From: Caldifarciminota bacterium
Lineage (GTDB): Bacteria > Hydrothermota > Hydrothermia > UBA1063 > CAJXJZ01
Length of the DNA: 46,599 nt
Direction of reading: 5' to 3'
Assembly (NCBI GenBank): GCA_026986775.1
Contig: JALSNX010000011.1
Span: 1 to 46,599, forward strand
The stretch's first letter is position 1; each line of letters starts with the position of its first letter. Under the pieces are notes generated by a model that saw only the letters and a list, made by a program, of their open reading frames with translations, made no database searches and was not told the DNA's origin. Both the position numbers and the translations under genes were made by a program. Shown piece after piece: positions 19,314 through 27,533 of the stretch.

Positions 19314-20045
19314 GTGTCCGAAGGAATCCTCAAATTAGCAAAATACCTCTCAAAAGCCAACTGTGTTATGGTGCTCACAGGTGCAGGTATTTCCAAAGAC
19401 AGCGGTATTCCAACATTCAGAGGAAAGGACGGTTGGTACAAAAACACACCCCCGGAAAAACTCGCAACGAATGAGGCTTTTTACAGTAATCCTGACCTCG
19501 TGTGGGAATGGTACAATATGAGAAGAAAAATAATCCTCAATGCATCACCCAATGCAGCACACTACAAAATAGCTGAAATGGAAAAGAAATTTCCGTGCTT
19601 TCTCCTTGTGACACAGAATGTAGATTCATTACATAAAAAAGCAGGTTCCCGAAAAATAGTTGAATTACACGGGAACATCTTCAGAACAAAATGCACAGAA
19701 TGTCAGCGTGTTTTTAATGAGGACTACAGGATATTCAAAGAAGACGAACTTCCACCACGATGTTCATACTGTGGAGGAATCCTGAGGCCGGACGTTGTAT
19801 GGTATGGAGAATCTCTAAATCCAGAAGACCTGGATAAGGCCCTTTCCTTTGCATATAGAGCAGATTTAATCATAGTTATAGGCACAAGCGGAATTGTATA
19901 TCCTGCTGCTATGCTCCCGCACATAGTAAAATCAAATGGCGGTATTGTGGTTGAAATAAACCCCGAAAATACGCCAATAACAGAAATCGCTGATTTAAAA
20001 ATAAAAGAGGGCGCAAAAAACGCCCTCTCTCAACTTAAATTCTAA
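19314..20045 (+). CDS. cobB: NAD-dependent protein deacylase, sirtuin (CobB-like)
   Basis: Sirtuins remove acyl groups from lysines with NAD. The 243 residues show GAGISKDSGIPTFRG, TQNVDSLHKKAG, the catalytic His in VELHG (H119), the zinc cysteines C127/C130/C150/C153 and GTSGIVYPAA. Tyr67 and Arg70 (WYNMR) match the Tyr-x-x-Arg pair that lets class III sirtuins such as SIRT5 and E. coli CobB accept succinyl or malonyl lysine, so desuccinylase activity is likely. The start is a GTG with no clear ribosome binding site. A 7-bp inverted repeat (CCAGAAG/CTTCTGG, 19265-19294) lies just before it. Confidence 0.93.
   Translation: MSEGILKLAKYLSKANCVMVLTGAGISKDSGIPTFRGKDGWYKNTPPEKLATNEAFYSNPDLVWEWYNMRRKIILNASPNAAHYKIAEMEKKFPCFLLVTQNVDSLHKKAGSRKIVELHGNIFRTKCTECQRVFNEDYRIFKEDELPPRCSYCGGILRPDVVWYGESLNPEDLDKALSFAYRADLIIVIGTSGIVYPAAMLPHIVKSNGGIVVEINPENTPITEIADLKIKEGAKNALSQLKF
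20007..20027 (-). terminator. Terminator of the minus-strand lipoprotein gene, inside the sirtuin 3' end
   Basis: A 7-bp stem (GAGGGCG 20007-20013 with CGCCCTC 20021-20027) and a 7-base loop. On the minus strand it is followed by TTTTATTTTT, a good U tract, and lies about 30 bases after the lipoprotein stop. The hairpin is within the last codons of the sirtuin gene on the other strand. Confidence 0.65.
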
Positions 20046-20055
20046 TTAACATATA

Positions 20056-21063
20056 TCAGTTCTGTCCTATTCTCAAAAGGAACATCCTGAGCATTTCAAT
20101 TACATCTTCACTGGTTGCCTGTGCTTCATAATGGAAAGAAGTGTAAAACAGCATTCCACCACTGTTAAATGGTTTTGCAAGAATGGCAAGGGGAGCATCT
20201 GATACCGGACCCTGAGAATTTGAAACATCAGCCTTTAACAATACCTTTACATCCTGCTTTACGCTGTCTATCACAACCCAGCCATCATGGTCAAACACAA
20301 TGGTAACAGAATCTTTTCCAAGCTGATTTCTCAAAACATTATCAACAACTTCAGCCTTAACAGTACCATGATTACCTGTAGCATAATCACCATCATCACT
20401 TATAAGAAATATCTTCCTACCCAGAAGCGATAGTGAATCCATTACCCATATCTGCCAATCAGATGCATAAATGTTACCGCCATCCTGAACATACTCTTTT
20501 AAAGTAGAAGAATTTATACCAGGTGCGGTAATTCCACAGTTAAAGGCAAGAAGATTGAATTTTTTAAGTGTTTCAATATCAGTTGGAAAACTTCCAAAAT
20601 CATAGACTATATAACCACTTGCAGTATCATCAGGTGAGGAAATTCTTCTTATACCTATCTGATCAAACACTGCCTGTATGGAATCAAATGCGCCTATCAT
20701 TACCGCTATCTTGAACTTAGTGTTATTTACAAGGATAAGGGGATTTGAAGAGGAGTAAATCTCTTTTACGTCTCCACGAGAAAGACTTACAGACGTTTCA
20801 CTTTTGAATATTCCACCATCAATCACTATTGTTCTTTCACCTATAGGTACATCAACCCTGAAAAATCCACTCCTGTCAGTATACCCTGAATAGGAAGGAT
20901 TTACCTTATCGTAAACGTGTACACCAGGAGCAGGTATGGTATCAGAAAGATAAACATATCCCGTTACTGTGGCAGTATTCTCAGATTCATTTTGAGCTTC
21001 CTTTGTGCACGAAAGCCCGACTAACATGAGTACAATGATCATTGCTCCTACATATTTTTTCAT
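20056..21063 (-). CDS. Lipoprotein with carboxypeptidase-regulatory-like domain, function unknown
   Basis: 335 residues. The N-terminus is a lipoprotein signal with Cys19 after VGLS (a slightly atypical lipobox), so the protein should be membrane-anchored outside the cytoplasm. Residues about 30-95 (VTGYVYLSDTIPAPGVHVYD, GYTDRSGFFRVDVPIGERTIVI) are a CarboxypepD_reg-like beta domain common in FCB-type surface proteins. The rest (LLAFNCGITAPG, LKEYVQDGGNIYASDWQ, LLFYTSFHYEAQ) resembles a ThuA- or glutamine-amidotransferase-like fold without a clear catalytic triad. The role is unknown. GGGGGG precedes the ATG. Confidence 0.72.
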   Translation of the reverse strand: MKKYVGAMIIVLMLVGLSCTKEAQNESENTATVTGYVYLSDTIPAPGVHVYDKVNPSYSGYTDRSGFFRVDVPIGERTIVIDGGIFKSETSVSLSRGDVKEIYSSSNPLILVNNTKFKIAVMIGAFDSIQAVFDQIGIRRISSPDDTASGYIVYDFGSFPTDIETLKKFNLLAFNCGITAPGINSSTLKEYVQDGGNIYASDWQIWVMDSLSLLGRKIFLISDDGDYATGNHGTVKAEVVDNVLRNQLGKDSVTIVFDHDGWVVIDSVKQDVKVLLKADVSNSQGPVSDAPLAILAKPFNSGGMLFYTSFHYEAQATSEDVIEMLRMFLLRIGQN

Positions 21064-21089
21064 TTTATACCCCCCTTTTCATTTGTAAT

Positions 21090-21118
21090 AATATAATACA
21101 GGACTACCGTATAATCAA
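21090..21118 (-). promoter_or_regulatory. Putative promoter of the lipoprotein gene
   Basis: TTGATT (21118-21113), a 17-base spacer and TATATT (21095-21090) on the minus strand lie about 27 bases before the lipoprotein start. It is divergent from the stronger promoter at 21169. Confidence 0.45.
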
Positions 21119-21168
21119 ACGTTGTTACAACATAAAAAATACATATTATCCAGAGAACAGGCCATTCC

Positions 21169-21198
21169 TTGACAGAACCTGCTTTATCCCACTATAAT
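21169..21198 (+). promoter_or_regulatory. Consensus sigma-70 promoter of the FG-GAP gene
   Basis: Perfect TTGACA (21169-21174) and TATAAT (21193-21198) with an 18-base spacer, then GGGAGG (21212-21217) and ATG at 21224. Among the best promoter matches in the window, it suggests strong expression of this surface protein. Confidence 0.75.
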
Positions 21199-21223
21199 TT
21201 GAGTTAATAAAGGGAGGTGATGA

Positions 21224-24200
21224 ATGTATAGGAAAGCAGTGATGTGGTGGCTGATAATTGTGCTGGTGAGGGTTTCTCCGCTGGGTGCTGCTACAGCAGA
21301 TGAACTCCTCAAAGCAGTTGGAGAAAATGCAGGAGACTGGTTTGGCCATTCAGTATCTTCAGCAGGGGATGTGAATGGAGATGGATACGATGATATCATT
21401 GTGGGAGCATATGGTTCAAATGCTGCATACATATTTTACGGCGGCCCTTCCATGGATGCAAACTATGATGTTAAGTTAGTTGGTGAAAATGGCCGTTTTG
21501 GCTATTCGGTATCTTCGGCTGGTGATGTGAACGGAGATGGATACGATGATGTTATTGTGGGAGCAGATTACTATGACGATGGTTCAAATACTGCTGTCGG
21601 TGCCGCATACATCTTTTACGGTGGTCCTTCCATGGATTCCATTTATGATGTAAAAATGGTGGGAGAAAATACATACGACAATTTTGGCACCGAGGTATCT
21701 TCAGCTGGGGATGTAAACAATGACGGATACGATGATGTTATTGTGGGAGCATATCGGTATGATAATGGTTCAAATACTAATGACGGTGCCGCTTACATAT
21801 TTTACGGTGGCCCTTCCATGGATTCCATTTATGATGTAAAAATGGTGGGAGAAAATGCAGGCGACTATTTTGGCTTATCAGTATCTTCGGCAGGGGATGT
21901 GAACAACGACGGATACGATGATGTTATTGTGGGAGCAGAGGGTTCCAATGCTGCATACATATTTTACGGTGGCTCTTCCATGGATTCCATTTATGATGTA
22001 AAAATGGTGGGAGAAAATGCAGACGACTGGTTTGGTAACTCGGTATCTTCTGCAGGGGATGTTAACAAAGATGGGTACGACGATGTTATTGTGGGAGCGG
22101 ATGGGTACGCCGTTGGTTCAAATACTAATGCCGGTGCTGTATACATTTTTTATGGTGGTCATTCAATGGATTCTGTCTATGATGCAAAAATGGTGGGAGA
22201 AAATGCAGACGACAGGTTTGGCTATTCAGTATCCTCGGCAGGGGATATAAACGGAGATGGATACGATGATGTTATTGTGGGAGCGTTCTATTATAACAAT
22301 GGTGTAAATTCCCATGCCGGTGCTGCATACATTTTTTATGGCGGTCCTTCAATGGATTCTGTCTATGATGCAAAAATGGTGGGAGAAAATACAGGCGACT
22401 GGTTTGGCTATTCAGTATCCTCAGCAGGGGATATAAACGGAGATGGATACGATGATGTTATTGTGGGAGCACATTACTATGACGATGGTTCAAATAATGA
22501 TGCCGGCGCCGCATACATTTATGATTTTTATCTATATAAACTCATATACCCAAATGGCGGAGAACATCTAATTGTGGGCAGTCAGACTGTTATCAGGTGG
22601 CTTGGCGAGAACCATGCGGATATATATTTGTCCGCTGATGGGGGCAATACCTGGAATCTGTTAATTGACAATGCCTATGGTGGTAATGGTGAAACCCTTT
22701 CCGTATCCATTCAGATTCCATATACGCCAACGGGTTTTGCTAAAATCGCCGTTTGCGCTGACTCATATACTCCCGCTGCCGAATGGTATTCAGATGCATC
22801 AGATTCTTTCTTCAGCATCCTTATACCATATGCACCAACATCAGTAAGTTTTGAAAAACAGATAAAGGCAACGGGAGAAAATGCAGACGACTGGTTTGGC
22901 TATTCAGTATCCTCAGCAGGGGATGTAAACGGAGATGGATACGATGATTTTGTTGTGAGTGCTCCGTATCATACCAATGGTTCAAATTCCTATGCCGGTG
23001 CTGTATACATCTTTTACGGTGGCCCTTCCATGGACGCAAACTATGATGTCAAGTTGGTTGGTGAAAATGTATACGACAATTTTGGCTATTCAGTATCCTC
23101 AGCAGGGGATGTAAATAAAGATGGATACGATGATATTATTGTGGGTGCACCGTATTACGACGATGGTTCAAATACAGATGCCGGTGCTGTATACATCTTT
23201 TATGGCGGACCCACCATGGATTCCAGCTATGATGTAAAAATGGTTGGAGAAAATGCAGGCTGCCATTTGGGCTATTCGGTATCTTCGGCTGGAGATGTGA
23301 ACCACGATGGATACGATGATGTCATTGTGGGTGCACCGGATTATGACGATGGTTCAAACACCTATCCCGGCGCTGCATATATTTTTTACGGCGGTCCCTC
23401 CATGGACGCAAGCTATGATGTCAAGTTGGTTGGTGAAAATGTATACGACAATTTTGGCTATTCAGTATCCTCAGCAGGGGATGTAAATAAAGATGGATAC
23501 GATGATGTCATTGTGGGTGCACCGTTTTATGACGATGGTTCAAATACAGATGCCGGTGCCGTATACATCTTTTACGGCGGACCTTCCATGGATGCAAACT
23601 ATGATGTAAAAATGATGGGAGAAGATATGAACGACCTCTTTGGCAACTCGGTATCTTCGGCAGGGGATGTGAACCACGATGGATACGATGATGTCATTGT
23701 GGGTGCACCGGATTATGACGATGGTTCAAACACCTATCCCGGCGCTGCATATATTTTTTACGGCGGTCCCTCCATGGATGTAAACTATGATGTAAAAATG
23801 ATGGGAGAAGATATGAACGACCTCTTTGGCAACTCGGTATCTTCGGCAGGGGACCTGAACAATGACGGATATGATGATGTTATTGTGGGAGCATATTACT
23901 ACGACAATGGTTTAAATTATTATAGCGGTGCTGCATATATTTTTTACGGCGGTCCCTCCATGGACGCAAGCTATGATGTCAAAATGGTGGGAGAGAATAC
24001 AGACGACGAATTTGGTAGCTCGGTATCTGTGGCAGGCGATTTGAATAATGATGGTTACAATGATGTTATTGTAGGAGCAAGAAACTATGACGATGGTTCA
24101 AATACTGCTGTCGGTGCCATATACATTTATAATTTTTACATGTACCAGCTTATATCCCCAAATGGCGGAGAGGTGTGGAATGTGGGATCAAAGGCTACGG

Positions 24201-24979
24201 TAAAGTGGAAGGGTGAGCGTGATGCAGACATTTACATATCAGTTGATGGCGGAAACAGATGGGACCTTTTAGTAAGTGATGCTGTGGGCTCTGGCAGCGG
24301 GATTTACACCTATTCATTGCTTGTTCCACATATTCCGACAAGATATGCGCTTTTGAAGGTTGTTAAGGTGGGAACATCGCCTGATGCTCTGGAAAATTAT
24401 GCTGTATCTGACACATTTTTCACAATAAAATCTACGGTTAACTTGCTTGCGTTCAGTGCTGACCCTGAAGATGACGGAAAGGTGCATCTTACATGGAGGA
24501 CAGACCCCGGTCTTAAAGACCTTTCAGGATATAATCTCTACCGCATAGATGCAGACGGCCATGAAACCCGCGTCAATACAGAACTCATAAAGTCAACAGA
24601 ATATACAGATGAGCCGCGTGGGTTTATAACCGGCTATGCACTTGGTGCTGTAAATGGTCTTGGAGAGGAGTATCGCATTGGTGAGATTGCGATACTATCC
24701 GGTAAAAAGGCAATAAGTGTATTACCCAAATTAGTAAGAGATGAGGCACGTATTGTTTTCTATGTTCCAGCATTGAGTCCATTTAGTACAAAAGAATCTG
24801 CAGTTATTAGAATAGTTGACCTGGCTGGCAGGACTGTGATAAAGGAGAAAAAGGCATTTAAACCTGGTATGCACATGATAAAACTCAACCTTTCTGAACT
24901 CAAAAGAGGTGTGTATTATGCTGTGCTTGAGGTAGGTTCAGGATACATGAAGGTATCAAGGTTTGAAGTAGCCAGATAA
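21224..24979 (+). CDS. Secreted 14-blade FG-GAP repeat protein with two PNGGE Ig-like domains and type IX-like tail
   Basis: 1251 residues. A signal peptide (WWLIIVLVRVSPLGAATA) is followed by seven FG-GAP repeats, a PNGGE-type Ig-like domain (YPNGGEHLIVGSQTVIRW), seven more FG-GAP repeats, a second such domain (SPNGGEVWNVGSKATVKW), a fibronectin-III-like segment (VHLTWRTDPGLKDLSGYNLY) and a type IX-like sorting tail (RIVDLAGRTVIKEKK, LKRGVYYAVLEVG). Each blade has FGxSVSSAGDVNxDGYDD, with a DxNxDGxxD calcium loop. Seven blades make one integrin-alpha-like propeller, so two propellers are predicted. Blades 1 and 4 are shorter. Likely an adhesin or surface-layer component; no ligand can be named. 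The 3' gene follows after 10 bases. Confidence 0.9.
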   Translation: MYRKAVMWWLIIVLVRVSPLGAATADELLKAVGENAGDWFGHSVSSAGDVNGDGYDDIIVGAYGSNAAYIFYGGPSMDANYDVKLVGENGRFGYSVSSAGDVNGDGYDDVIVGADYYDDGSNTAVGAAYIFYGGPSMDSIYDVKMVGENTYDNFGTEVSSAGDVNNDGYDDVIVGAYRYDNGSNTNDGAAYIFYGGPSMDSIYDVKMVGENAGDYFGLSVSSAGDVNNDGYDDVIVGAEGSNAAYIFYGGSSMDSIYDVKMVGENADDWFGNSVSSAGDVNKDGYDDVIVGADGYAVGSNTNAGAVYIFYGGHSMDSVYDAKMVGENADDRFGYSVSSAGDINGDGYDDVIVGAFYYNNGVNSHAGAAYIFYGGPSMDSVYDAKMVGENTGDWFGYSVSSAGDINGDGYDDVIVGAHYYDDGSNNDAGAAYIYDFYLYKLIYPNGGEHLIVGSQTVIRWLGENHADIYLSADGGNTWNLLIDNAYGGNGETLSVSIQIPYTPTGFAKIAVCADSYTPAAEWYSDASDSFFSILIPYAPTSVSFEKQIKATGENADDWFGYSVSSAGDVNGDGYDDFVVSAPYHTNGSNSYAGAVYIFYGGPSMDANYDVKLVGENVYDNFGYSVSSAGDVNKDGYDDIIVGAPYYDDGSNTDAGAVYIFYGGPTMDSSYDVKMVGENAGCHLGYSVSSAGDVNHDGYDDVIVGAPDYDDGSNTYPGAAYIFYGGPSMDASYDVKLVGENVYDNFGYSVSSAGDVNKDGYDDVIVGAPFYDDGSNTDAGAVYIFYGGPSMDANYDVKMMGEDMNDLFGNSVSSAGDVNHDGYDDVIVGAPDYDDGSNTYPGAAYIFYGGPSMDVNYDVKMMGEDMNDLFGNSVSSAGDLNNDGYDDVIVGAYYYDNGLNYYSGAAYIFYGGPSMDASYDVKMVGENTDDEFGSSVSVAGDLNNDGYNDVIVGARNYDDGSNTAVGAIYIYNFYMYQLISPNGGEVWNVGSKATVKWKGERDADIYISVDGGNRWDLLVSDAVGSGSGIYTYSLLVPHIPTRYALLKVVKVGTSPDALENYAVSDTFFTIKSTVNLLAFSADPEDDGKVHLTWRTDPGLKDLSGYNLYRIDADGHETRVNTELIKSTEYTDEPRGFITGYALGAVNGLGEEYRIGEIAILSGKKAISVLPKLVRDEARIVFYVPALSPFSTKESAVIRIVDLAGRTVIKEKKAFKPGMHMIKLNLSELKRGVYYAVLEVGSGYMKVSRFEVAR
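21314..24138 (+). repeat. Tandem FG-GAP coding repeats (two arrays of seven)
   Basis: Units of about 160-190 bases recur 14 times in two blocks (about 21314-22535 and 22859-24138) separated by a non-repeat domain. DNA identity is high. Blades 9-10 (23057-23428) and 11-12 (23429-23800) are both exactly 372 bases and share long identical stretches, as in a recent duplication of a two-blade unit. The start of blade 13 repeats that of blade 12. Confidence 0.85.
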
Positions 24980-24989
24980 GGAGCAAATA

Positions 24990-25997
24990 ATGTTCAGGTG
25001 GCTTGCTCTTATTGCACTCCCCCTAAACCTATACAGTTATGTGTATCTTTACACCCGGATGGGTGATGTGTTCAGGTCAACTGACGGCAAGAACTTTGAA
25101 CTTGTTTCAAATACAGGTTATATGGATGGAGTGAGTTTGCTTTTTGAGAACGACACACTTGGGTATTATCTTACCAGAAATGGTGTTATTTTAGAGACAA
25201 ATAACAGAGGAGAAGCATGGCAGAGAGCAAATGCTTTATCCCTTAACGATGCAGTTGAATTAATCAAAGGGGATACAGCATTCTATCTTCTAACAGAATC
25301 CGGAGATTTTTACAGGGGCAACGATGTAAACTCTCTTACACTCGTTTCAAATATCGGTAATGGTAGATTTGTATCGTTAACGAGGGACATCCAGTATCTC
25401 TATGCTCTTACAGAGTCAGGTGAGATTTACAGAAGCCAGAACGGAGATTTGTGGCAACTTTCAGGTGAAGCAGGTTCAATGGGAATGGTAGCAATAGATG
25501 CATTGATAGATACACTATTTGCCATAAACTATTTTGGAGACCTGTTTAAATCGGTGGACCACGGTCATACGTGGACAATGGTTTCCACAATATCGCAAAT
25601 GGGTACCATAGATATGATGGTCACTGAAGACCTCTTAATTCTGGCCACCCTTGAAACAGGGGAGATAATAAAAAAGTCTGGAGAAAACTGGGAATGGATA
25701 GGCACGGCCTCACAGAGCGGAGTCCAGGGTATATCAACAAGCGGAACAACAACTTTCGTGGATGATAGGAATAAGGACTCTTCAAAAATCCGCTTCAGAA
25801 TCTTACGGAATATTGTGGGAGACCTTCTTGAAGTGGTGTCGGAGAAAGGAAAAATAACCATATATTCGGCAGACGGATCCATTGTAAAACAAATGGTCAA
25901 GGACAGAGGATACATGGCCATTGATGTGAGCAACTTGAAAAGAGGGATATACTTTGTTAGGGGTTTTGGCAAGGTATATGGCGTGATGGTAAAATAA
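24990..25997 (+). CDS. Secreted Asp-box (BNR-like) propeller protein with type IX-like tail
   Basis: 335 residues behind AAGGAG, 10 bases after the FG-GAP gene. A signal sequence (WLALIALPLNLYSYV) is followed by repeated short units about 40 residues apart with Asp-box character (RSTDGKNFELV, TNNRGEAWQRA, RSQNGDLWQLS, KSVDHGHTWTMV). These form a beta-propeller as in sialidase-like and photosystem-assembly-like proteins. The end (ITIYSADGSIVKQ, NLKRGIYFVRGFGKVYG) is a type IX-like sorting tail. No catalytic residues of a glycosidase are apparent. It is probably co-transcribed with, and displayed beside, the FG-GAP protein. Confidence 0.8.
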   Translation: MFRWLALIALPLNLYSYVYLYTRMGDVFRSTDGKNFELVSNTGYMDGVSLLFENDTLGYYLTRNGVILETNNRGEAWQRANALSLNDAVELIKGDTAFYLLTESGDFYRGNDVNSLTLVSNIGNGRFVSLTRDIQYLYALTESGEIYRSQNGDLWQLSGEAGSMGMVAIDALIDTLFAINYFGDLFKSVDHGHTWTMVSTISQMGTIDMMVTEDLLILATLETGEIIKKSGENWEWIGTASQSGVQGISTSGTTTFVDDRNKDSSKIRFRILRNIVGDLLEVVSEKGKITIYSADGSIVKQMVKDRGYMAIDVSNLKRGIYFVRGFGKVYGVMVK

Positions 25998-26006
25998 AAA
26001 ACTCAA

Positions 26007-26046
26007 CGCTCGATGCTCCGGGCGAAAGCGCTCAGAGCATCGGGCG
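26007..26046. terminator. Bidirectional terminator between convergent operons
   Basis: A 12-bp stem (26007-26018 with 26035-26046, one G-U pair) enclosing a GCGAAAGC inner loop. It is followed by ATTTTT on the plus strand and, on the minus strand, by GAGTTTTTTATTTT. It closes both the propeller genes and the long Hdr-Dsr operon. Confidence 0.85.
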
Positions 26047-26059
26047 ATTTTTATTCAGG

Positions 26060-26482
26060 TTATTTTTCTTCTTCGTGTTTTTCTATTTCTTTCAAAAGCC
26101 AGTTTTTAGCATCCTCACCCTTCATCAGGTCATCCAGCTCAGATGGGTCACTCATTTCAATTTCAAAGAGCCACCCTTTGCCGTATGGGTCTTCATTTAT
26201 AATGGCAGGGTCATCATCAACATCCTCATTTACGGCAACAACTTCACCAGAAATTGGTGCGTATATTTTTCCAAGCCATTTTCCCGTTTCATAGGAACCA
26301 ACCACAGAATCCTTTTCCACCTCGTCTCCTTCCTCCGGAAGTTCTATAAAGGAAATCTCTCCTGCAAGTTTCTGTGCAAAATCCGTAAGGCCCACTTTTG
26401 CTTTGCTTCCTTCCACCTTTACCCACATGTGCTCTTTATGATAGTAAAGGTCATCCGGCATATTATAGCCTTTTACATCCAT
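26060..26482 (-). CDS. GcvH-like lipoyl protein, possible LbpA-type lipoate-binding protein of a sulfur pathway
   Basis: 140 residues with the H-protein fold: HMWVKVEGSKAKVGLTDFAQ, a lipoyl hairpin VGSYETGKWLGKIYAP with Lys68 as the attachment site, and ISGEVVAVNE. In the glycine cleavage system the lipoyl arm carries an aminomethyl group. In sHdr sulfur oxidisers a related protein, LbpA, carries sulfur. Here no gcvT or gcvP is present, and the gene is the last of an operon of Hdr, TusA and DsrE-family genes. I therefore favour a sulfur role (inference). The sequence around the lysine (ETGKW) differs from the usual ESVKA. GGAGG precedes the ATG. Confidence 0.78.
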   Translation of the reverse strand: MDVKGYNMPDDLYYHKEHMWVKVEGSKAKVGLTDFAQKLAGEISFIELPEEGDEVEKDSVVGSYETGKWLGKIYAPISGEVVAVNEDVDDDPAIINEDPYGKGWLFEIEMSDPSELDDLMKGEDAKNWLLKEIEKHEEEK

Positions 26483-26495
26483 GGTTTTCCTCCTT

Positions 26496-26792
26496 TTAAT
26501 GTATTACCTTATCGTGTTTTTCAATAAGTTCTAAAAAGCCGTCGTAATCCACAATCTCTCCAAAGAAACCCTTTATTCCCCTTGCTTCAAGGTCCTCTTT
26601 TAAGGCATAAAACTTAACTCCTTCCTTCTTTTTTTCCTCTATCTTTTCTGCAATGTCATCCGGTATTCGGAGGGATACATAAACCCCGTTCTGAATAAAT
26701 ATCACACCGTCATCTTTTCTCGCAAGGTAAATATGAGTTCTGGACTCTGTTCTTTTAAACGGCGAAGTGCTTACTATAAATAGTCTGCCCAT
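26496..26792 (-). CDS. dsrH: DsrH/TusB-like sulfur relay subunit
   Basis: 98 residues. It aligns by eye with TusB/DsrH: the start RLFIVSTSPFKR, the strand GVIFIQNGVYV, VKFYALKEDLEARGIKG and a final DYDGFLELIEKHDKVIH. In E. coli TusBCD passes sulfur from TusA to TusE. In sulfur oxidisers DsrEFH moves sulfur to DsrC. This copy has no cysteine at all, so it would be a structural partner and not a sulfur acceptor. It lies 2 bases after the DsrF-like gene, giving the order E-F-H. Confidence 0.82.
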   Translation of the reverse strand: MGRLFIVSTSPFKRTESRTHIYLARKDDGVIFIQNGVYVSLRIPDDIAEKIEEKKKEGVKFYALKEDLEARGIKGFFGEIVDYDGFLELIEKHDKVIH

Positions 26793-26794
26793 TT

Positions 26795-27160
26795 TTAACC
26801 TCCAGATGTAAAAGTTAAAACACAGTGATGTTTATCAATTAGTTTATTTATGTCATCACAGGAAAGGATTCCATGGGCGCCATCTATATCATCTTCCTTA
26901 ACTCCCCTCTCTTCCATGGAGTTCTTGCACACATATATCTTTACATCAAATTCGGAAAGTGCCTTGTATGCCTCGCTTAAATTCTGCATATCTATGGCCT
27001 CTGGCTTCTGGTCTTTAAGAAGGATAAATACGCCATCACCTAAAAGCACACAGGTTGTCTCTATTCCCATACCTGCAAGGCCCTGAATGGTTCTGTAGGC
27101 CTCGGCAGGTGTCGCTGTTCCATAGGGTGCAGCATTGACAAGTATAATTACCTTCTTCAT
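26795..27160 (-). CDS. dsrF: DsrF/TusC-like sulfur relay subunit
   Basis: 121 residues from ATG 27160, chosen because GGAGG lies 6 bases before it; the frame is open 13 codons further. It resembles TusC: VNAAPYGTATPAEAYR, the strand GDGVFILLKDQKPEAI and a loop IYVCKNSMEERGV with Cys78. TusC and DsrF form heterohexamers with the neighbouring E and H subunits. The next gene downstream is the H subunit and the previous one the E subunit, which supports the call. Confidence 0.84.
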   Translation of the reverse strand: MKKVIILVNAAPYGTATPAEAYRTIQGLAGMGIETTCVLLGDGVFILLKDQKPEAIDMQNLSEAYKALSEFDVKIYVCKNSMEERGVKEDDIDGAHGILSCDDINKLIDKHHCVLTFTSGG

Positions 27161-27170
27161 GCAAAACCTC

Positions 27171-27521
27171 CTAATATCCGAACACGATAAATCTGTCACA
27201 GTCGGGCATTTCCCTCACTAAAAGGGCAAGGCCGCCGAATTTTACACCTTCCACAATCTCTTTTTTGCTCTGCCCTCTGAATTTAGCACATGTGCCGCAT
27301 AGACCTATTTTTACTCCCATATCCACAAGTTCCTTTATCCTCTCTGCTATGTTCCGCTCTTCTAAAGACCTGATATTTGCCTGTGCGTTAAGGGTTCCAT
27401 CTTCATACAGGAATATAAATACTTCGTGCCCCTTTTTCACCGCCCTCTTTGCAAGGTTATAGACCGTGTCTATATTTTCATAAGAATACGGTCCTGTTCT
27501 TACCATAAATTTGAGTTTCAT
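27171..27521 (-). CDS. dsrE: DsrE/TusD-like sulfurtransferase subunit
   Basis: 116 residues of the DsrE family. The sequence VRTGPYSYENIDTVYNLAKRA, GHEVFIFLYEDGTLNAQ, a cysteine pair in IGLCGTCAKFRG (C75, C78) and the final CDRFIVFGY fit TusD/DsrE, where a cysteine at this loop accepts persulfide sulfur. It is the first of a DsrE-DsrF-DsrH triplet and the third of three consecutive DsrE-fold genes after TusA. Confidence 0.84.
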   Translation of the reverse strand: MKLKFMVRTGPYSYENIDTVYNLAKRAVKKGHEVFIFLYEDGTLNAQANIRSLEERNIAERIKELVDMGVKIGLCGTCAKFRGQSKKEIVEGVKFGGLALLVREMPDCDRFIVFGY

Positions 27522-27533
27522 TGCCTTATCCTC

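Noticed and set aside
21314-24138. Regular direct repeats that could look like a CRISPR or satellite array
   Set aside because: The repeats are in frame, encode FG-GAP blades with conserved residues, vary at synonymous sites and have no spacers.
26007-26046. A small RNA gene at the hairpin between the convergent operons
   Set aside because: The stem with U tracts on both strands is fully explained as a bidirectional terminator; no separate promoter was seen.
26060-26482. A glycine cleavage operon
   Set aside because: Only the H-protein homologue is present; the upstream genes are sulfur-relay genes and no T- or P-protein is seen.
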